Below are positions 36,126 through 45,275 of a DNA stretch of 64,000 nt, in pieces. Numbering within the stretch: position 1 is the stretch's first letter; every line of letters starts with the position of its first letter. Made by a program: the position numbers and the translations under genes. This DNA is from Acrocarpospora corrugata (lineage in GTDB: Bacteria; Actinomycetota; Actinomycetes; Streptosporangiales; Streptosporangiaceae): contig NZ_BLAD01000035.1 in assembly GCF_009687845.1 (NCBI RefSeq), positions 327,417 to 391,416 of the forward strand, written 5' to 3'. The notes beneath the pieces were generated by a model. The model worked only from the letters and a program-made list of their open reading frames with translations, did no database searches and was not told the DNA's origin.

Positions 36126-37019
36126 TCAGATGAAGGTCCTGGCGGACCAGATTTCGGGGAAGACCACCCGGTCCATGCTGCGCCGCAGCCAGGTCACCCC
36201 GGCCGAGCCGCCGCTGCCCGGCTTCTCGCCCATGGCCCGCTGCACCGCCTTGAGGTGCTGGTAGCGCCAGTCGCCGAACCCTTCGGCGAGCTCGGTGAGC
36301 GCCTCGCCGAGCATCCTGAGCTGGTTGCCGGGGCTGTCGTCCCGGTAGATCTCCACCCAGGCCGCCTCCACCGCGGGGTGCGGCTCGTGCTCCTGGGCCG
36401 GGTCGCGGACGAGTACGGCGCGCGGGATGGCGAAGCCGTGCCGGGCGAGCACCGCGATCACGTCGTCCCACAGGCTGGGCGCGCGCAGCGTGCCGAGCAG
36501 CTCCGCCTGGACCTCCGGCTGCCGGTGGAAGGGACGGATCAGCGCCGCGTTCCTGAGGCCCAGCAGGAACTCCAGGTGCCGGTACATGGCGGACTGGAAG
36601 CCCGAGGCCTCGCCGAGCAGGTCCCGGAACCGGTTGAAGTCGGCCGGCGTCATCCAGCGCAGCCCGCGCCAGGCCGCGTTGAGCCCTTCGACGTGCAGCG
36701 CCGCGCGCCGCAGCGGGCTGAGCGCGCCCCACACGTCGTCCTCGCGCAGCAGCCGCTGCGCCTCGCGCAGTTCGAAGCAGGTCAGGCCGAAGTACAGCTC
36801 CATGATCTGGCTGACCATCAGGAAGGACATCTCGCCGGCGTCCTCGCTCACCGGCTGCTGCAGCGAGTGCAGCGTGCCGGCGTGCACGTACACGTCGTAC
36901 GGCAGCCCGTCGGCGAACTCCAGCGTGGGTTCACCGGCGTTGGCGGCCACCCTGACCGCACGCTCCCGCGCGCTGGACGGCCGCACCGTCGCGATGCTGC
37001 CCCGGTCGGTGCTATCCAC
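36126..37019 (-). CDS. kynA: Tryptophan 2,3-dioxygenase
   Basis: 297-residue heme dioxygenase. FLMVSQIMELYFGLTCFELREAQ, SGFQSAMYRHLEFLLGLRN (the F-S/Q-x-x-YR-x-hE-x-hLG motif) and a C-terminal heme-ligand region GEKPGSGGSAGVTWLRR match bacterial TDO. It starts the pathway by forming N-formylkynurenine. GTG start with GGGAG seven to eight bases upstream. It is the first gene of the 12-gene leftward operon, divergent from an Lrp-type regulator. Confidence 0.94.
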   Translation of the reverse strand: MDSTDRGSIATVRPSSARERAVRVAANAGEPTLEFADGLPYDVYVHAGTLHSLQQPVSEDAGEMSFLMVSQIMELYFGLTCFELREAQRLLREDDVWGALSPLRRAALHVEGLNAAWRGLRWMTPADFNRFRDLLGEASGFQSAMYRHLEFLLGLRNAALIRPFHRQPEVQAELLGTLRAPSLWDDVIAVLARHGFAIPRAVLVRDPAQEHEPHPAVEAAWVEIYRDDSPGNQLRMLGEALTELAEGFGDWRYQHLKAVQRAMGEKPGSGGSAGVTWLRRSMDRVVFPEIWSARTFI

Positions 37020-37177
37020 GAGTCGGCTCCCTAATGGGCGTGACGTTTGTTCCCTGAGTGACTCAATCCTCTCTGAATCGGTCGCCGACCCGGAATGAGT
37101 ACTTAACGGTACGATGCGCCATTAGCCTGTGGTTATGCGGCCAAAACGTCCAACCACTTAACGAACCGAAGGCAACC
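37020..37177. promoter_or_regulatory. kynA / kynR divergent control region
   Basis: This 158-bp gap must hold promoters in both directions. A perfect palindrome TGAGTGACTCA is at 37055-37065, about 36 bp from the kynA start. The stretch CTTAACGGTACGATGCGCCATTAG near 37100 is A/T-enriched at both ends, as expected of Lrp-type sites. Hexamers are not clear enough to name promoters. Kynurenine-responsive control is inferred from KynR in proteobacteria. Confidence 0.45.
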
Positions 37178-37624
37178 ATGGACCATCTGGACTGGGCGCT
37201 CCTGCGCGAGCTGCAGGACGACGCCCGCCTCTCCTACAGCGAGCTGTCCCGCCGGGTGCACCTGTCGCCGCCCGCGGTGGCCGAGCGGGTCCGGCGGCTG
37301 GAGGAGACCGGCGTCATCACCGGCTACCACGCCCGCGTCGACCTGCCCAGGACCGGCTGGCCCGTGCTGGCCATCATCCGGATGTCCTGCTACGGCCCCC
37401 GCTGCATGCTGCGCGACCCCGCGGTGGCCGACTGGCCGGAGGTGCTGGAGATCCACCGGATCACCGGCGACGCCTGCTGCATCCTCAAGGTCGCCGCCCA
37501 GTCGATGGACGCCTTCGAGCGCGTCATCGACCGGCTCGCCCCCTACGGCCAGCCGTCGAGCACGATGGTGCTGTCCACCCCGCTCGCCTGGCACTCCGTC
37601 ACCCCTCCGGTCACACCCGCGTAG
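37178..37624 (+). CDS. Lrp/AsnC-family regulator, probable KynR
   Basis: 148 residues. N-terminal AsnC helix-turn-helix LDWALLRELQDDARLSYSEL ... LSPPAVAERVRRLEETGVI, then the RAM effector domain with ITGDACCILKVAAQSMDAFERVI. ATG 37178 is chosen because GAAGG precedes it and the family starts just before LD-x-x-LL; the frame is open upstream to 37058. Divergent placement next to kynA matches KynR. It ends overlapping by 14 bp with the convergent LLM gene. Confidence 0.88.
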   Translation: MDHLDWALLRELQDDARLSYSELSRRVHLSPPAVAERVRRLEETGVITGYHARVDLPRTGWPVLAIIRMSCYGPRCMLRDPAVADWPEVLEIHRITGDACCILKVAAQSMDAFERVIDRLAPYGQPSSTMVLSTPLAWHSVTPPVTPA

Positions 37625-38633
37625 CCGCGGGTTCGCGGCGCAGCGCCGGCAGCACCGCGGACCCGAGCAGTTCCACTCCGCGCCGGTCGCTGAGACCGTG
37701 CGGGGTGCCGAACTCGACCCGGCGGACCCCGGCGTCGATGAGGGCCTGCGCCTGCGCGGCGACCTGGTCCGGCGTCCCGGAGAAGGCGAACAGGTCGAGC
37801 AGGTCGTCGGGAACCAGCCGCCCGGCCGCCGAGTGCCGGCCCGCGTCGACCAGTTCCTTCACCCGGGCCAGCAGGTCCGCGGGGATCTCGACGGTCGGAT
37901 CGAGACCGGCCACGACCGCGAGGTACATGGCGACCTCGGCGCGGGCCCGGTCCCTGGCCGCCGCGCCGTCGCTGTCGACCACGGTGACCGCGCCGAGCAC
38001 GATCCCGACCTCCTCGGCGGCCCGGCCCGCGGCCTCCGCGCCCGGCCGCACCCGGTCCCTGATCACCGCCACCATGGCCGGGTTGGCGCTGCCGCCCACC
38101 TTGATCTCGTCGGCGATCCGCCCGGCCAGGGCCGCCCCCTTCGCGCCCCAGGCGCCGAGCAGCAGCGGCGGGTCGGGCCGGTGCACCGGGTAGCGCAGGG
38201 CGGTGCCCGGCGCCAGCCGGAACACCTTGCCCTGAAATCCCGCGGAGTCGCCGCGGAGCAGCCGGTAGACGACTCCGGCCGCCTCCTCCAGGGTGGTCAG
38301 CGGCTGCCGCTGGTCGATGCCGACCGCGTCCAGCCAGGTCCCCCTGGCCAGTCCCAGGTACGCCCGGCCCCGCGAGGCCAGATCGAGCGCGGCCACCTGC
38401 CCGGCGATCTCGTACGGCGCCATCGAGTACGGGTTGAGGCAGGCCACCCCCAGGCGTACCCGCTCGGTGGCGGCGGCCATCTCCAGCAGGGGGAAGATCG
38501 GCGGCTGGTACATCAGGTCGCCGAACACGGTCAGCACGTCGAAGCCGTGTTCCTCGGCGCTGCGCGCCAGCCGCGCGTAGTCGCCGGGCCGCTTGTCGCT
38601 CTGTAGCCCGAGCCCGATCTCCACGGCGGTCAC
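37611..38633 (-). CDS. Luciferase-like (LLM) flavin-dependent oxidoreductase A
   Basis: 340-residue TIM barrel of the bacterial luciferase/F420-dependent family: GFDVLTVFGDLMYQPPIFP, RVRLGVACLNPYSMAPYE and GRAYLGLARGTWLDAVGID. It is related to oxidoreductase B (47287), with which it shares the motif NPYSM in the same place. Cofactor (FMN or F420) and substrate are unknown. GTG start with AGGAGA upstream. It is third in the leftward XRE-cupin/TIGR04076/LLM operon, facing the ABC importer. Confidence 0.82.
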   Translation of the reverse strand: MTAVEIGLGLQSDKRPGDYARLARSAEEHGFDVLTVFGDLMYQPPIFPLLEMAAATERVRLGVACLNPYSMAPYEIAGQVAALDLASRGRAYLGLARGTWLDAVGIDQRQPLTTLEEAAGVVYRLLRGDSAGFQGKVFRLAPGTALRYPVHRPDPPLLLGAWGAKGAALAGRIADEIKVGGSANPAMVAVIRDRVRPGAEAAGRAAEEVGIVLGAVTVVDSDGAAARDRARAEVAMYLAVVAGLDPTVEIPADLLARVKELVDAGRHSAAGRLVPDDLLDLFAFSGTPDQVAAQAQALIDAGVRRVEFGTPHGLSDRRGVELLGSAVLPALRREPAATRV

Positions 38634-38654
38634 GGCAGGTTCTCCTCGGGTGGG

Positions 38655-38981
38655 TCAGGTCAGGTCGGCGGAGTTGAGCCGGCGTCGGCGGGTGCGTTCC
38701 ACCCGCATGATCAGCCGCTCCTCCGGGTCGGGGCAGGCGAAGTGGGAGTCCTGGGCCAGCCAGTCTCCCGAAGCCAGGTCTCGCTGCTTGGCGGCCAGGA
38801 ACGGCAGCACGGACGCCAGCGCGTACACACAGAAATGTTGCCCCTCGGGGAGGGTCAGGTGGGCGCTGTTCGTCAGCTCGAAGTAGTCGCCCGTGCTCAT
38901 TCCGCAGACCGACCGGCCCTCGATGCGGTCGACGCTGACCCGCAGGTCGTAGAGCTCCATGTCGCCGGGGTCGTCCACCAT
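38655..38981 (-). CDS. TIGR04076-family small protein
   Basis: 108 residues matching the TIGR04076 pattern: GRSVCGMSTGDYFEL, LPEGQHFCVYALASVLPFL, QRDLASGDWLAQDSHFACP and a final CPDPEERLIMRVER with conserved Cys residues. The family is widespread in actinobacteria and anaerobes and often sits beside oxidoreductases or hydrolases; its biochemical role is unknown. GGAAGGAAA precedes the ATG. It is 28 bp downstream of the XRE-cupin gene, so likely co-transcribed. Confidence 0.75.
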   Translation of the reverse strand: MVDDPGDMELYDLRVSVDRIEGRSVCGMSTGDYFELTNSAHLTLPEGQHFCVYALASVLPFLAAKQRDLASGDWLAQDSHFACPDPEERLIMRVERTRRRRLNSADLT

Positions 38982-39009
38982 GCCGATTTCCTTCCGTCGC
39001 GACCGGCGC

Positions 39010-39567
39010 TCAGGGCGTCGGCGGGTTGATGGCCAGGACGATCTCCGCGGGCGCGTCGGAGGTGTTCAGGTAGCGGTGCGGCCGGGTCGAGTCGAGGGTG
39101 ATGCTCTCGCCCGCGACGACCGTGTAGGTGGCGCGCTCGAACTCGACGGTCAGCGTGCCGCCGACCACGTACACGCACTCCATCGACGGGTGGCTCCACA
39201 GCTCCTCGCTGGAGACCTCACCGGGCGCGAGGACCGCGTGCAGCACCTCCAGCTGCCCGTTGCCGGGGGTGAGCCGCTCGTAGCGGATCTGCCCGTTGGG
39301 CGCGCCGAGGGTGGTCCGCTCGCCGGGGCGGCTGAGCCACACCGAAGGGGCGGCCGGATCCTCGAACAGGGAGGCGATGGACTCGCCGAAGACGCCGGCC
39401 AGCCGGCGCAGGGTCGCCAGGCTGGGCTCGGTGACACCGCGCTCGATCTGGCTGAGCAGCGTCGCGGATACCCCGGCCTGCTCGGCCAGCACCCGCAGGC
39501 TCATGCCCCGCGCGGTGCGCAGCTCGTGTAAGCGGTCTCCGATCACCCACGCCGTCCTTCCTACCAT
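39010..39567 (-). CDS. XRE-cupin transcriptional regulator
   Basis: 185 residues. N-terminal HTH_3 domain (LHELRTARGMSLRVLAEQAG, SATLLSQIERGVTEPSL) and a C-terminal cupin (~105-180) with WSHPSMECVYVVGGTLTVEF as effector-binding motif. Divergent from the oligopeptide-type importer, it probably senses a small catabolic substrate. Two ACGTGCAG-containing inverted repeats lie between the two transcription units, one abutting its own start codon, consistent with autoregulation. Confidence 0.85.
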   Translation of the reverse strand: MVGRTAWVIGDRLHELRTARGMSLRVLAEQAGVSATLLSQIERGVTEPSLATLRRLAGVFGESIASLFEDPAAPSVWLSRPGERTTLGAPNGQIRYERLTPGNGQLEVLHAVLAPGEVSSEELWSHPSMECVYVVGGTLTVEFERATYTVVAGESITLDSTRPHRYLNTSDAPAEIVLAINPPTP

Positions 39568-39575
39568 CGCTCTGT

Positions 39576-39600
39576 CACGTGCAGGTTAACTACACACGTG
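39576..39600. promoter_or_regulatory. Candidate XRE-cupin operator 1
   Basis: CACGTGCAG-GTTAAC-TACA-CACGTG reads as an inverted repeat of CACGTG around a GTTAAC centre, 9 bp upstream of the regulator start codon. The half-site ACGTGCAG recurs in operator 2. Confidence 0.5.
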
Positions 39601-39661
39601 CCATGCACCGTAGGGGTGCGCGTGTTCGCCGTCAACCAGCAGGTCGAGCGCGACCCGGGTA

Positions 39662-39722
39662 TTGACGCGGTCCCGCTCGACGGCCTAGCGTGCCCGGTCA
39701 AACGTGCAGTAAGACTGCACGT
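39662..39722 (+). promoter_or_regulatory. Importer promoter and XRE-cupin operator 2
   Basis: -35 TTGACG (39662-39667), 18-bp spacer, -10 TAGCGT (39686-39691). Starting about eleven bases downstream is a perfect inverted repeat with arms ACGTGCAGT (39702-39710) and ACTGCACGT (39714-39722) around AAG. An operator at the transcription start would block initiation or elongation. Confidence 0.6.
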
Positions 39723-39762
39723 CCGGGTCGCGGTCACGTCGCCGCCGCACCACAGGAGAGTC

Positions 39763-39795
39763 ATGACATCACCGCGCTGTTCCGAACGTCCGTAG
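39763..39795 (+). CDS. Ten-residue leader ORF before the importer
   Basis: ATG 39763 has a strong AGGAG four bases upstream and encodes MTSPRCSERP, ending in TAG at 39793-39795. It lies in the transcribed leader between the promoter and the binding-protein gene (ATG 39815, with GGAG at 39805). It may be an attenuation or coupling leader peptide; it may also be chance. Confidence 0.35.
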   Translation: MTSPRCSERP

Positions 39796-39814
39796 TCCGG
39801 CATTGGAGACCCCC

Positions 39815-41395
39815 ATGAGAATCCGGTCTGCCGGTTTGCTCGCCGCTCTGACCCTGACCAGCCTGCTCGCCGCGTGTGGCGGTGGCGGCTCGACCCCGTC
39901 CGCGACCGGCGCCCCGGGCGGGAAGACCGTCGTCATCGACACCGCGTTCCAGCTCAAGACCACCGACCCCGCCCGCATGTTCGAGCCGACCGGCCTGCTC
40001 ATCGACCGGGCGATCTACGACACGCTGCTCACCTTCAATGGCAGCGACGTGACCAAGCCGGTCCCGGCGCTCGCCGAGTCCTACACCGCGGCCCCCGACG
40101 CCAAGACCTTCACCTTCAAGCTCCGCGCCGACGCCAAGTTCTCCGACGGCACGCCCGTCACCTCGGCCGACGTCGTGTTCTCGCTCAACCGGGTGAAGAA
40201 CGTGAAGGGCAACCCGTCCTTCCTGATGGACGGCCTCACCGTCGCCGCCCCTGACCCGGCCACCGTGGTCGTCACCAGCGAGAAGCCGAACACGGCCGTT
40301 CCGTTCATCCTGCCCAACCCCGCGCTCGGCATCCTCAACTCCGCCGTGGCCAAAAAGAACGGGGCCAGCGACGCAGAAGGGGCCGACAAGGCCGACACGG
40401 CGGAGAGCTTCCTCAACTCCCAGTCCCTGGGCAGCGGGCCGTACATCCTCGACAGCTACAGCACCACCTCCCAGGTCGTGCTGACCGTGAACGAGAAGTA
40501 CTGGGGCGAGAAGCCGGCCTACGCCAAGGTCGTCGTCCGCAATGTGCAGGCCAACGTGCAGCGCCTCAACGTGCTGAAGGGCGAGTCGCAGATCGCGGTC
40601 GACCTGTCGCCCGAGCAGGCCAAGGGCCTGGACCAGCTGCAGACCGTCAACGGCGCCTCGCCGAACGTGTTCTTCGTGTTCACCAACGACAACCCGGAGA
40701 TCTCGAAGATCTCCTCGAACCCGAAGTTCCAGGAGGCCGTCCGCTACGGGATCGACTACCAGAGCCTCGTCGACCTCGCCGGTGAAGGCGCCGTCCAGGC
40801 GCCCGGCGTCGTCCCCTCGGTCTTCCTCGGCGCCCTGCCGGGCAGCGACGGGGTCGTCCGCGACGTCGCCAAGGCCAAGGCCGCGCTGGCCGAGTCCGGC
40901 CTGCAGAACCCGACCGTGAAGCTCAGCTACCCGAGCGACGTCCAGGTCAACGGGCTCAACTTCGGCGACCTCGCGGCCCGCGTGCAGGCCAACCTGAAGG
41001 AGGTCGGCATCAACGTGGAGCTGGCGCCCGCGTCGGTGCAGGCCGCGCTGGAGACCTACCGCGGCGGCACCGAGGAGATGGGCCTGTGGCAGTGGGGCCC
41101 TGACTTCCCCGACCCCAGCAACTACCTCAACTTCCTGCCGGGCCAGCTGGTCGGCCTGCGCGCCGGCTGGGCCGAGGGAGCCGCCCCGGCGCTGGAGGAA
41201 CTCGGCACCAAGGCCTCGACGACCGTCGACGACGCCGAGCGGGCCGGTCTGTACGTGGACATCCAGCACTCGATGAACGAGGCGGGACCGATCATGCCGC
41301 TGATCCAGCCGGCCCAGATCCTGGTCGCCGCCAAGTCGGTGCAGAACGTGCAGTCCAACGCCCTCTGGCTGGTCAACGTCCGTGAACTCGGCTAA
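39815..41395 (+). CDS. Oligopeptide-type ABC importer, substrate-binding lipoprotein
   Basis: 526-residue SBP_bac_5 (cluster C) protein. Signal peptide RIRSAGLLAALTLTSLLAAC with lipobox LLAAC. Typical domain segments: MFEPTGLLIDRAIYDTL, FSDGTPVTSADVVFSL, and VRYGIDYQSLVDLAG with the C-terminal WQWGPDFPDPSNYL. It binds peptides, opines or other amphiphilic solutes outside the cell. ATG 39815 is preferred over TTG 39803 because the ribosome-binding GGAG lies between them. It overlaps the first permease gene by 14 bp. Confidence 0.9.
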   Translation: MRIRSAGLLAALTLTSLLAACGGGGSTPSATGAPGGKTVVIDTAFQLKTTDPARMFEPTGLLIDRAIYDTLLTFNGSDVTKPVPALAESYTAAPDAKTFTFKLRADAKFSDGTPVTSADVVFSLNRVKNVKGNPSFLMDGLTVAAPDPATVVVTSEKPNTAVPFILPNPALGILNSAVAKKNGASDAEGADKADTAESFLNSQSLGSGPYILDSYSTTSQVVLTVNEKYWGEKPAYAKVVVRNVQANVQRLNVLKGESQIAVDLSPEQAKGLDQLQTVNGASPNVFFVFTNDNPEISKISSNPKFQEAVRYGIDYQSLVDLAGEGAVQAPGVVPSVFLGALPGSDGVVRDVAKAKAALAESGLQNPTVKLSYPSDVQVNGLNFGDLAARVQANLKEVGINVELAPASVQAALETYRGGTEEMGLWQWGPDFPDPSNYLNFLPGQLVGLRAGWAEGAAPALEELGTKASTTVDDAERAGLYVDIQHSMNEAGPIMPLIQPAQILVAAKSVQNVQSNALWLVNVRELG

Positions 41396-42467
41396 GCAGC
41401 CCCGCGGTTCCACCGGGGCGGGCCGGCGTCGTCCGGCCCGCCCCGGCGGGCCGCTGCTGTGGTTCCTCGGCCGCAGGCTGGTGGCCGCGGCGCTGCTGTG
41501 CGTCGGGATCACGCTGGTCGCGTTCGTGCTGACCCAGCTGGTCCCCGGCGACCCCGCCGCCGCCAACCTCGGGCAGCGGGCCATCGGCGACCCGGAGGTG
41601 GTGGCCGCGTTCCGGGCCAAGTACGGCCTGGACCAGCCGGTCCCGGTGCAGTACCTGACCTATATCGGCAACGTGCTCCAGGGCAACTTCGGGCTGTCCC
41701 AGCAGAGCCACCGCCCGGTCGCGCAGGACCTCGCCGAGTACGTCCCCGCCACCATCGAACTCGCCCTCTTCGCGATCGTGCTGTCGCTGCTGGTCGGCGT
41801 CGCCCTCGGCGTCGTCGCCGCCGTCAACCGGGACCGCTGGCCCGACCAGGTGCTCCGGGTGGTGAGCCTGGGCGGGGTGTCGATGCCGACCTTCTGGGTC
41901 GCGCTCGTCGCGTTCTACCTGCTGTTCTTCAAGTTCGGCCTGCTGCCGGGGGGCGGCCGGCTGGACCCGGGGATGAGCCCGCCGCCGTACGCCACCGGCT
42001 TCTACACGTTGGACGCGGCGCTGGCCGGTCAGTGGGACGTGCTGTCGTCGGCGGCCGGGCATCTGGTGCTGCCCTCCCTCGTGCTGGCCGTCTACACGGT
42101 GGGGATGCTGATGCGCTTCACCCGCGCCTCCGTGCTGGAGATCCTCGGCAACGACTACGTCCGCGCGGCCAGGGCCAAGGGCCTGCCCGAGCGGGTGGTC
42201 ATCCTGCGGCACGTGCTGCGCCCCGCGATGGTCGCGATCATCACGGTGGCCGGTGTCGCCTTCGGCAGCCTGCTGTCCGGCGCGGTGCTGGTGGAGAACA
42301 TCTTCTCCTGGCCGGGCCTCGGCCAGTACGCCTACCGCAGCGCCGTCAACCTGGACCTGCCCGGCATCATGGGCGTCAGCATCGTCGTCGCCGCCGTCTA
42401 CATCCTCATCAACCTGCTCGTGGACCTCCTGTACGGGGTCATCGACCCGAGGATCAGGCTGACATGA
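41382..42467 (+). CDS. Oligopeptide-type ABC importer permease 1 (DppB-like)
   Basis: 361 residues with six hydrophobic helices. N-terminal FLGRRLVAAALLCVGITLVAF, DppB motif DQPVPVQYLTYIGNVLQGNFG and the EAA-loop region YVRAARAKGLPERVVILRHVL. GTG start inside the end of the binding-protein gene, ATGA overlap with the next permease. It forms a heterodimeric membrane channel with the following product. Confidence 0.9.
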   Translation: MNSAKQPRGSTGAGRRRPARPGGPLLWFLGRRLVAAALLCVGITLVAFVLTQLVPGDPAAANLGQRAIGDPEVVAAFRAKYGLDQPVPVQYLTYIGNVLQGNFGLSQQSHRPVAQDLAEYVPATIELALFAIVLSLLVGVALGVVAAVNRDRWPDQVLRVVSLGGVSMPTFWVALVAFYLLFFKFGLLPGGGRLDPGMSPPPYATGFYTLDAALAGQWDVLSSAAGHLVLPSLVLAVYTVGMLMRFTRASVLEILGNDYVRAARAKGLPERVVILRHVLRPAMVAIITVAGVAFGSLLSGAVLVENIFSWPGLGQYAYRSAVNLDLPGIMGVSIVVAAVYILINLLVDLLYGVIDPRIRLT

Positions 42468-43315
42468 CCCGCAAGGACTCCCCGCGCGCCGCCCGGTCGC
42501 CGTGGCGGCAGCCGCTCGCCCTGGTGGGCGCCGCCTTCATCGTGCTCTGGGTGCTGGTGGCGCTGCTGGCGCCGCTGCTCGCCCCCCAGGGGCCGCTCGA
42601 CCAGCTGTCGCCGAAGCTGCTGGAACCCTCCGCGCAGCACCTGTTCGGCACCGACGAACTCGGCCGCGACGTGCTCAGCCGGGTGATCTACGGCTCCCGG
42701 GTGTCGTTGCCGCTGGCCTTCCTGCTGGTGGCGTTCGCCGCGGTGCTCGGCTGCGCCGTCGGCGCCGTCGCGGGCTTCTTCGGCGGCTGGGTGGACGGCG
42801 CGCTGATGCGCCTGGCCGACCTGGTGTTCGCCTTCCCCGGCATCATCCTGGCGATGGCGGTGGCCGCCGCGCTCGGACCGCAGCTCCGCAACGCCGTCCT
42901 GGCGGTGGTCGTGGTGTCCTGGCCCTCCTACGCGCGGCTGGTGCGCGGCCTGGTGCTGTCGGCCAGGAACGCCGAGTACGTGGCGGCCAGCCGCCTGCTC
43001 GGCTCGTCGTCGGTCCGGACCATGCTGGTGGACCTGCGGCCCAACATCGCGGGGCCGGTCCTGGTGATGGCGGCGCTCGACGTCGGCAACGCCGTGCTGC
43101 TGCTGTCCGGCCTGTCCTTCCTGGGGCTCGGCGCGCAGCCGCCCACCGCCGAGTGGGGCGCCATGGTGGCGGCCGGGGCGGCCAACTTCGACCGCTGGTG
43201 GGTCGGGCTGTTCCCGGGGCTGTGCATTCTGACCGTCGTACTGGCCTTCAACTTCGTCGGGGACACGCTGCGGGACGCGCTCGATCCGCGTACCGCGCGT
43301 GCCATCAGGGGGTGA
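42464..43315 (+). CDS. Oligopeptide-type ABC importer permease 2 (DppC-like)
   Basis: 283-residue permease. HLFGTDELGRDVLSRVIYGSR (the DppC GTDxxGRDxxSRxxxG signature), then six helices and the EAA loop AEYVAASRLLGSSSVRTML. Start ATG 42464 from the four-base overlap. Followed after 2 bp by the first ATPase gene. Confidence 0.9.
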   Translation: MTRKDSPRAARSPWRQPLALVGAAFIVLWVLVALLAPLLAPQGPLDQLSPKLLEPSAQHLFGTDELGRDVLSRVIYGSRVSLPLAFLLVAFAAVLGCAVGAVAGFFGGWVDGALMRLADLVFAFPGIILAMAVAAALGPQLRNAVLAVVVVSWPSYARLVRGLVLSARNAEYVAASRLLGSSSVRTMLVDLRPNIAGPVLVMAALDVGNAVLLLSGLSFLGLGAQPPTAEWGAMVAAGAANFDRWWVGLFPGLCILTVVLAFNFVGDTLRDALDPRTARAIRG

Positions 43316-43317
43316 CC

Positions 43318-44288
43318 ATGGGAGCGCTACTGGAGGTCGAGGACCTCACCGTGTGGCTGGCCACCCGCCGCGGTCCGCGGATGGCCGTGGACGGCCTCTC
43401 GTTCCAGGTGGACAGCGGCGAGATCTTCGGCATCGCGGGGGAGAGCGGCAGCGGCAAGACGATGACCGCGATGGCGCTGCTCGGCCTGCTTCCGCACGCC
43501 GCCAGGACCAGCGGCCGGGCCATGTTCGAGGGCCGCGACCTGCTCGCGATGCGGCCCCGGCAGCTGCGTGACGTGCGCGGGCGCCGGATCGCGATGGTGT
43601 CCCAGGACCCGTCGACCAGCCTGCACCCGATGCTCAGCATCGAGACGCAGCTGACCGAGCACATGCGCCACCACCTCGGGCTGAGCCGGTCGGCGGCCCG
43701 CGGCCGGGCGGTCGAGCTGCTCGACACGGTCCGGATCCCCGATCCCGAGCGGGCGCTGGGCGCGCATCCCGCCCAGTTCTCCGGCGGCATGCGGCAGCGC
43801 ATCGCGATCGCCGTGGCGCTGGCCTGCGAGCCGCGCCTGCTGCTGGCCGACGAGCCGACGACCGCGCTGGACGTCACCGTCCAGGCGGGCATCCTGCGGC
43901 TGCTGCACCGGCTGCGGGCCGAGCGGGACCTGGCCGTCGTCGTGATCACCCACGATCTGGGCGTGATGTCCGCCGTCGCCGACCGCATCTGCGTGATGTA
44001 CGGCGGGCGCACCGCGGAGGTCGGCCCCCGCGAGCGCGTCCTGACCCGGCCCCGGCATCCGTACACCCGGGGCCTGCTCGACGCGCTGCCGCACCCGGAG
44101 GGCGGGGCGGCGACGCTCCGGCCGATCCCGGGCAGCCCGCCGTCCCTCGGCGAGGTGCCCGCCGGCTGCCCGTTCCACCCCCGCTGCGGGTACGCCGTCC
44201 CGGACTGCCGGACCGGACGCCCGGCCCCGGTCCTCGTCGGACCCGGGCACGCCGCGGCCTGCCCGCCCGACCCGCTGGAAGGTGACGC

Positions 44289-44292
<4 letters not shown>
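43318..44292 (+). CDS. Oligopeptide-type ABC importer ATPase 1 (DppD-like)
   Basis: 324 residues. Walker A GIAGESGSGKTMTAMALLG, signature FSGGMRQRIAIAVALA, Walker B LLLADEPTTALDV, and the C-terminal oligopeptide-ABC extension with CPFHPRCGYAVPDCR (Cys-rich, Fe-S-type tail in some members). ATG 43318 is used; GTG 43312 is an alternative. ATGA overlap with the second ATPase. Confidence 0.9.

Positions 44293-45271
<979 letters not shown>

Positions 45272-45275
<4 letters not shown>

Noticed and set aside
39761..41620. 619-codon bottom-strand frame opposite the importer binding protein
   Set aside because: Low-complexity translation with no motif; the top strand carries the lipobox and SBP_bac_5 segments.
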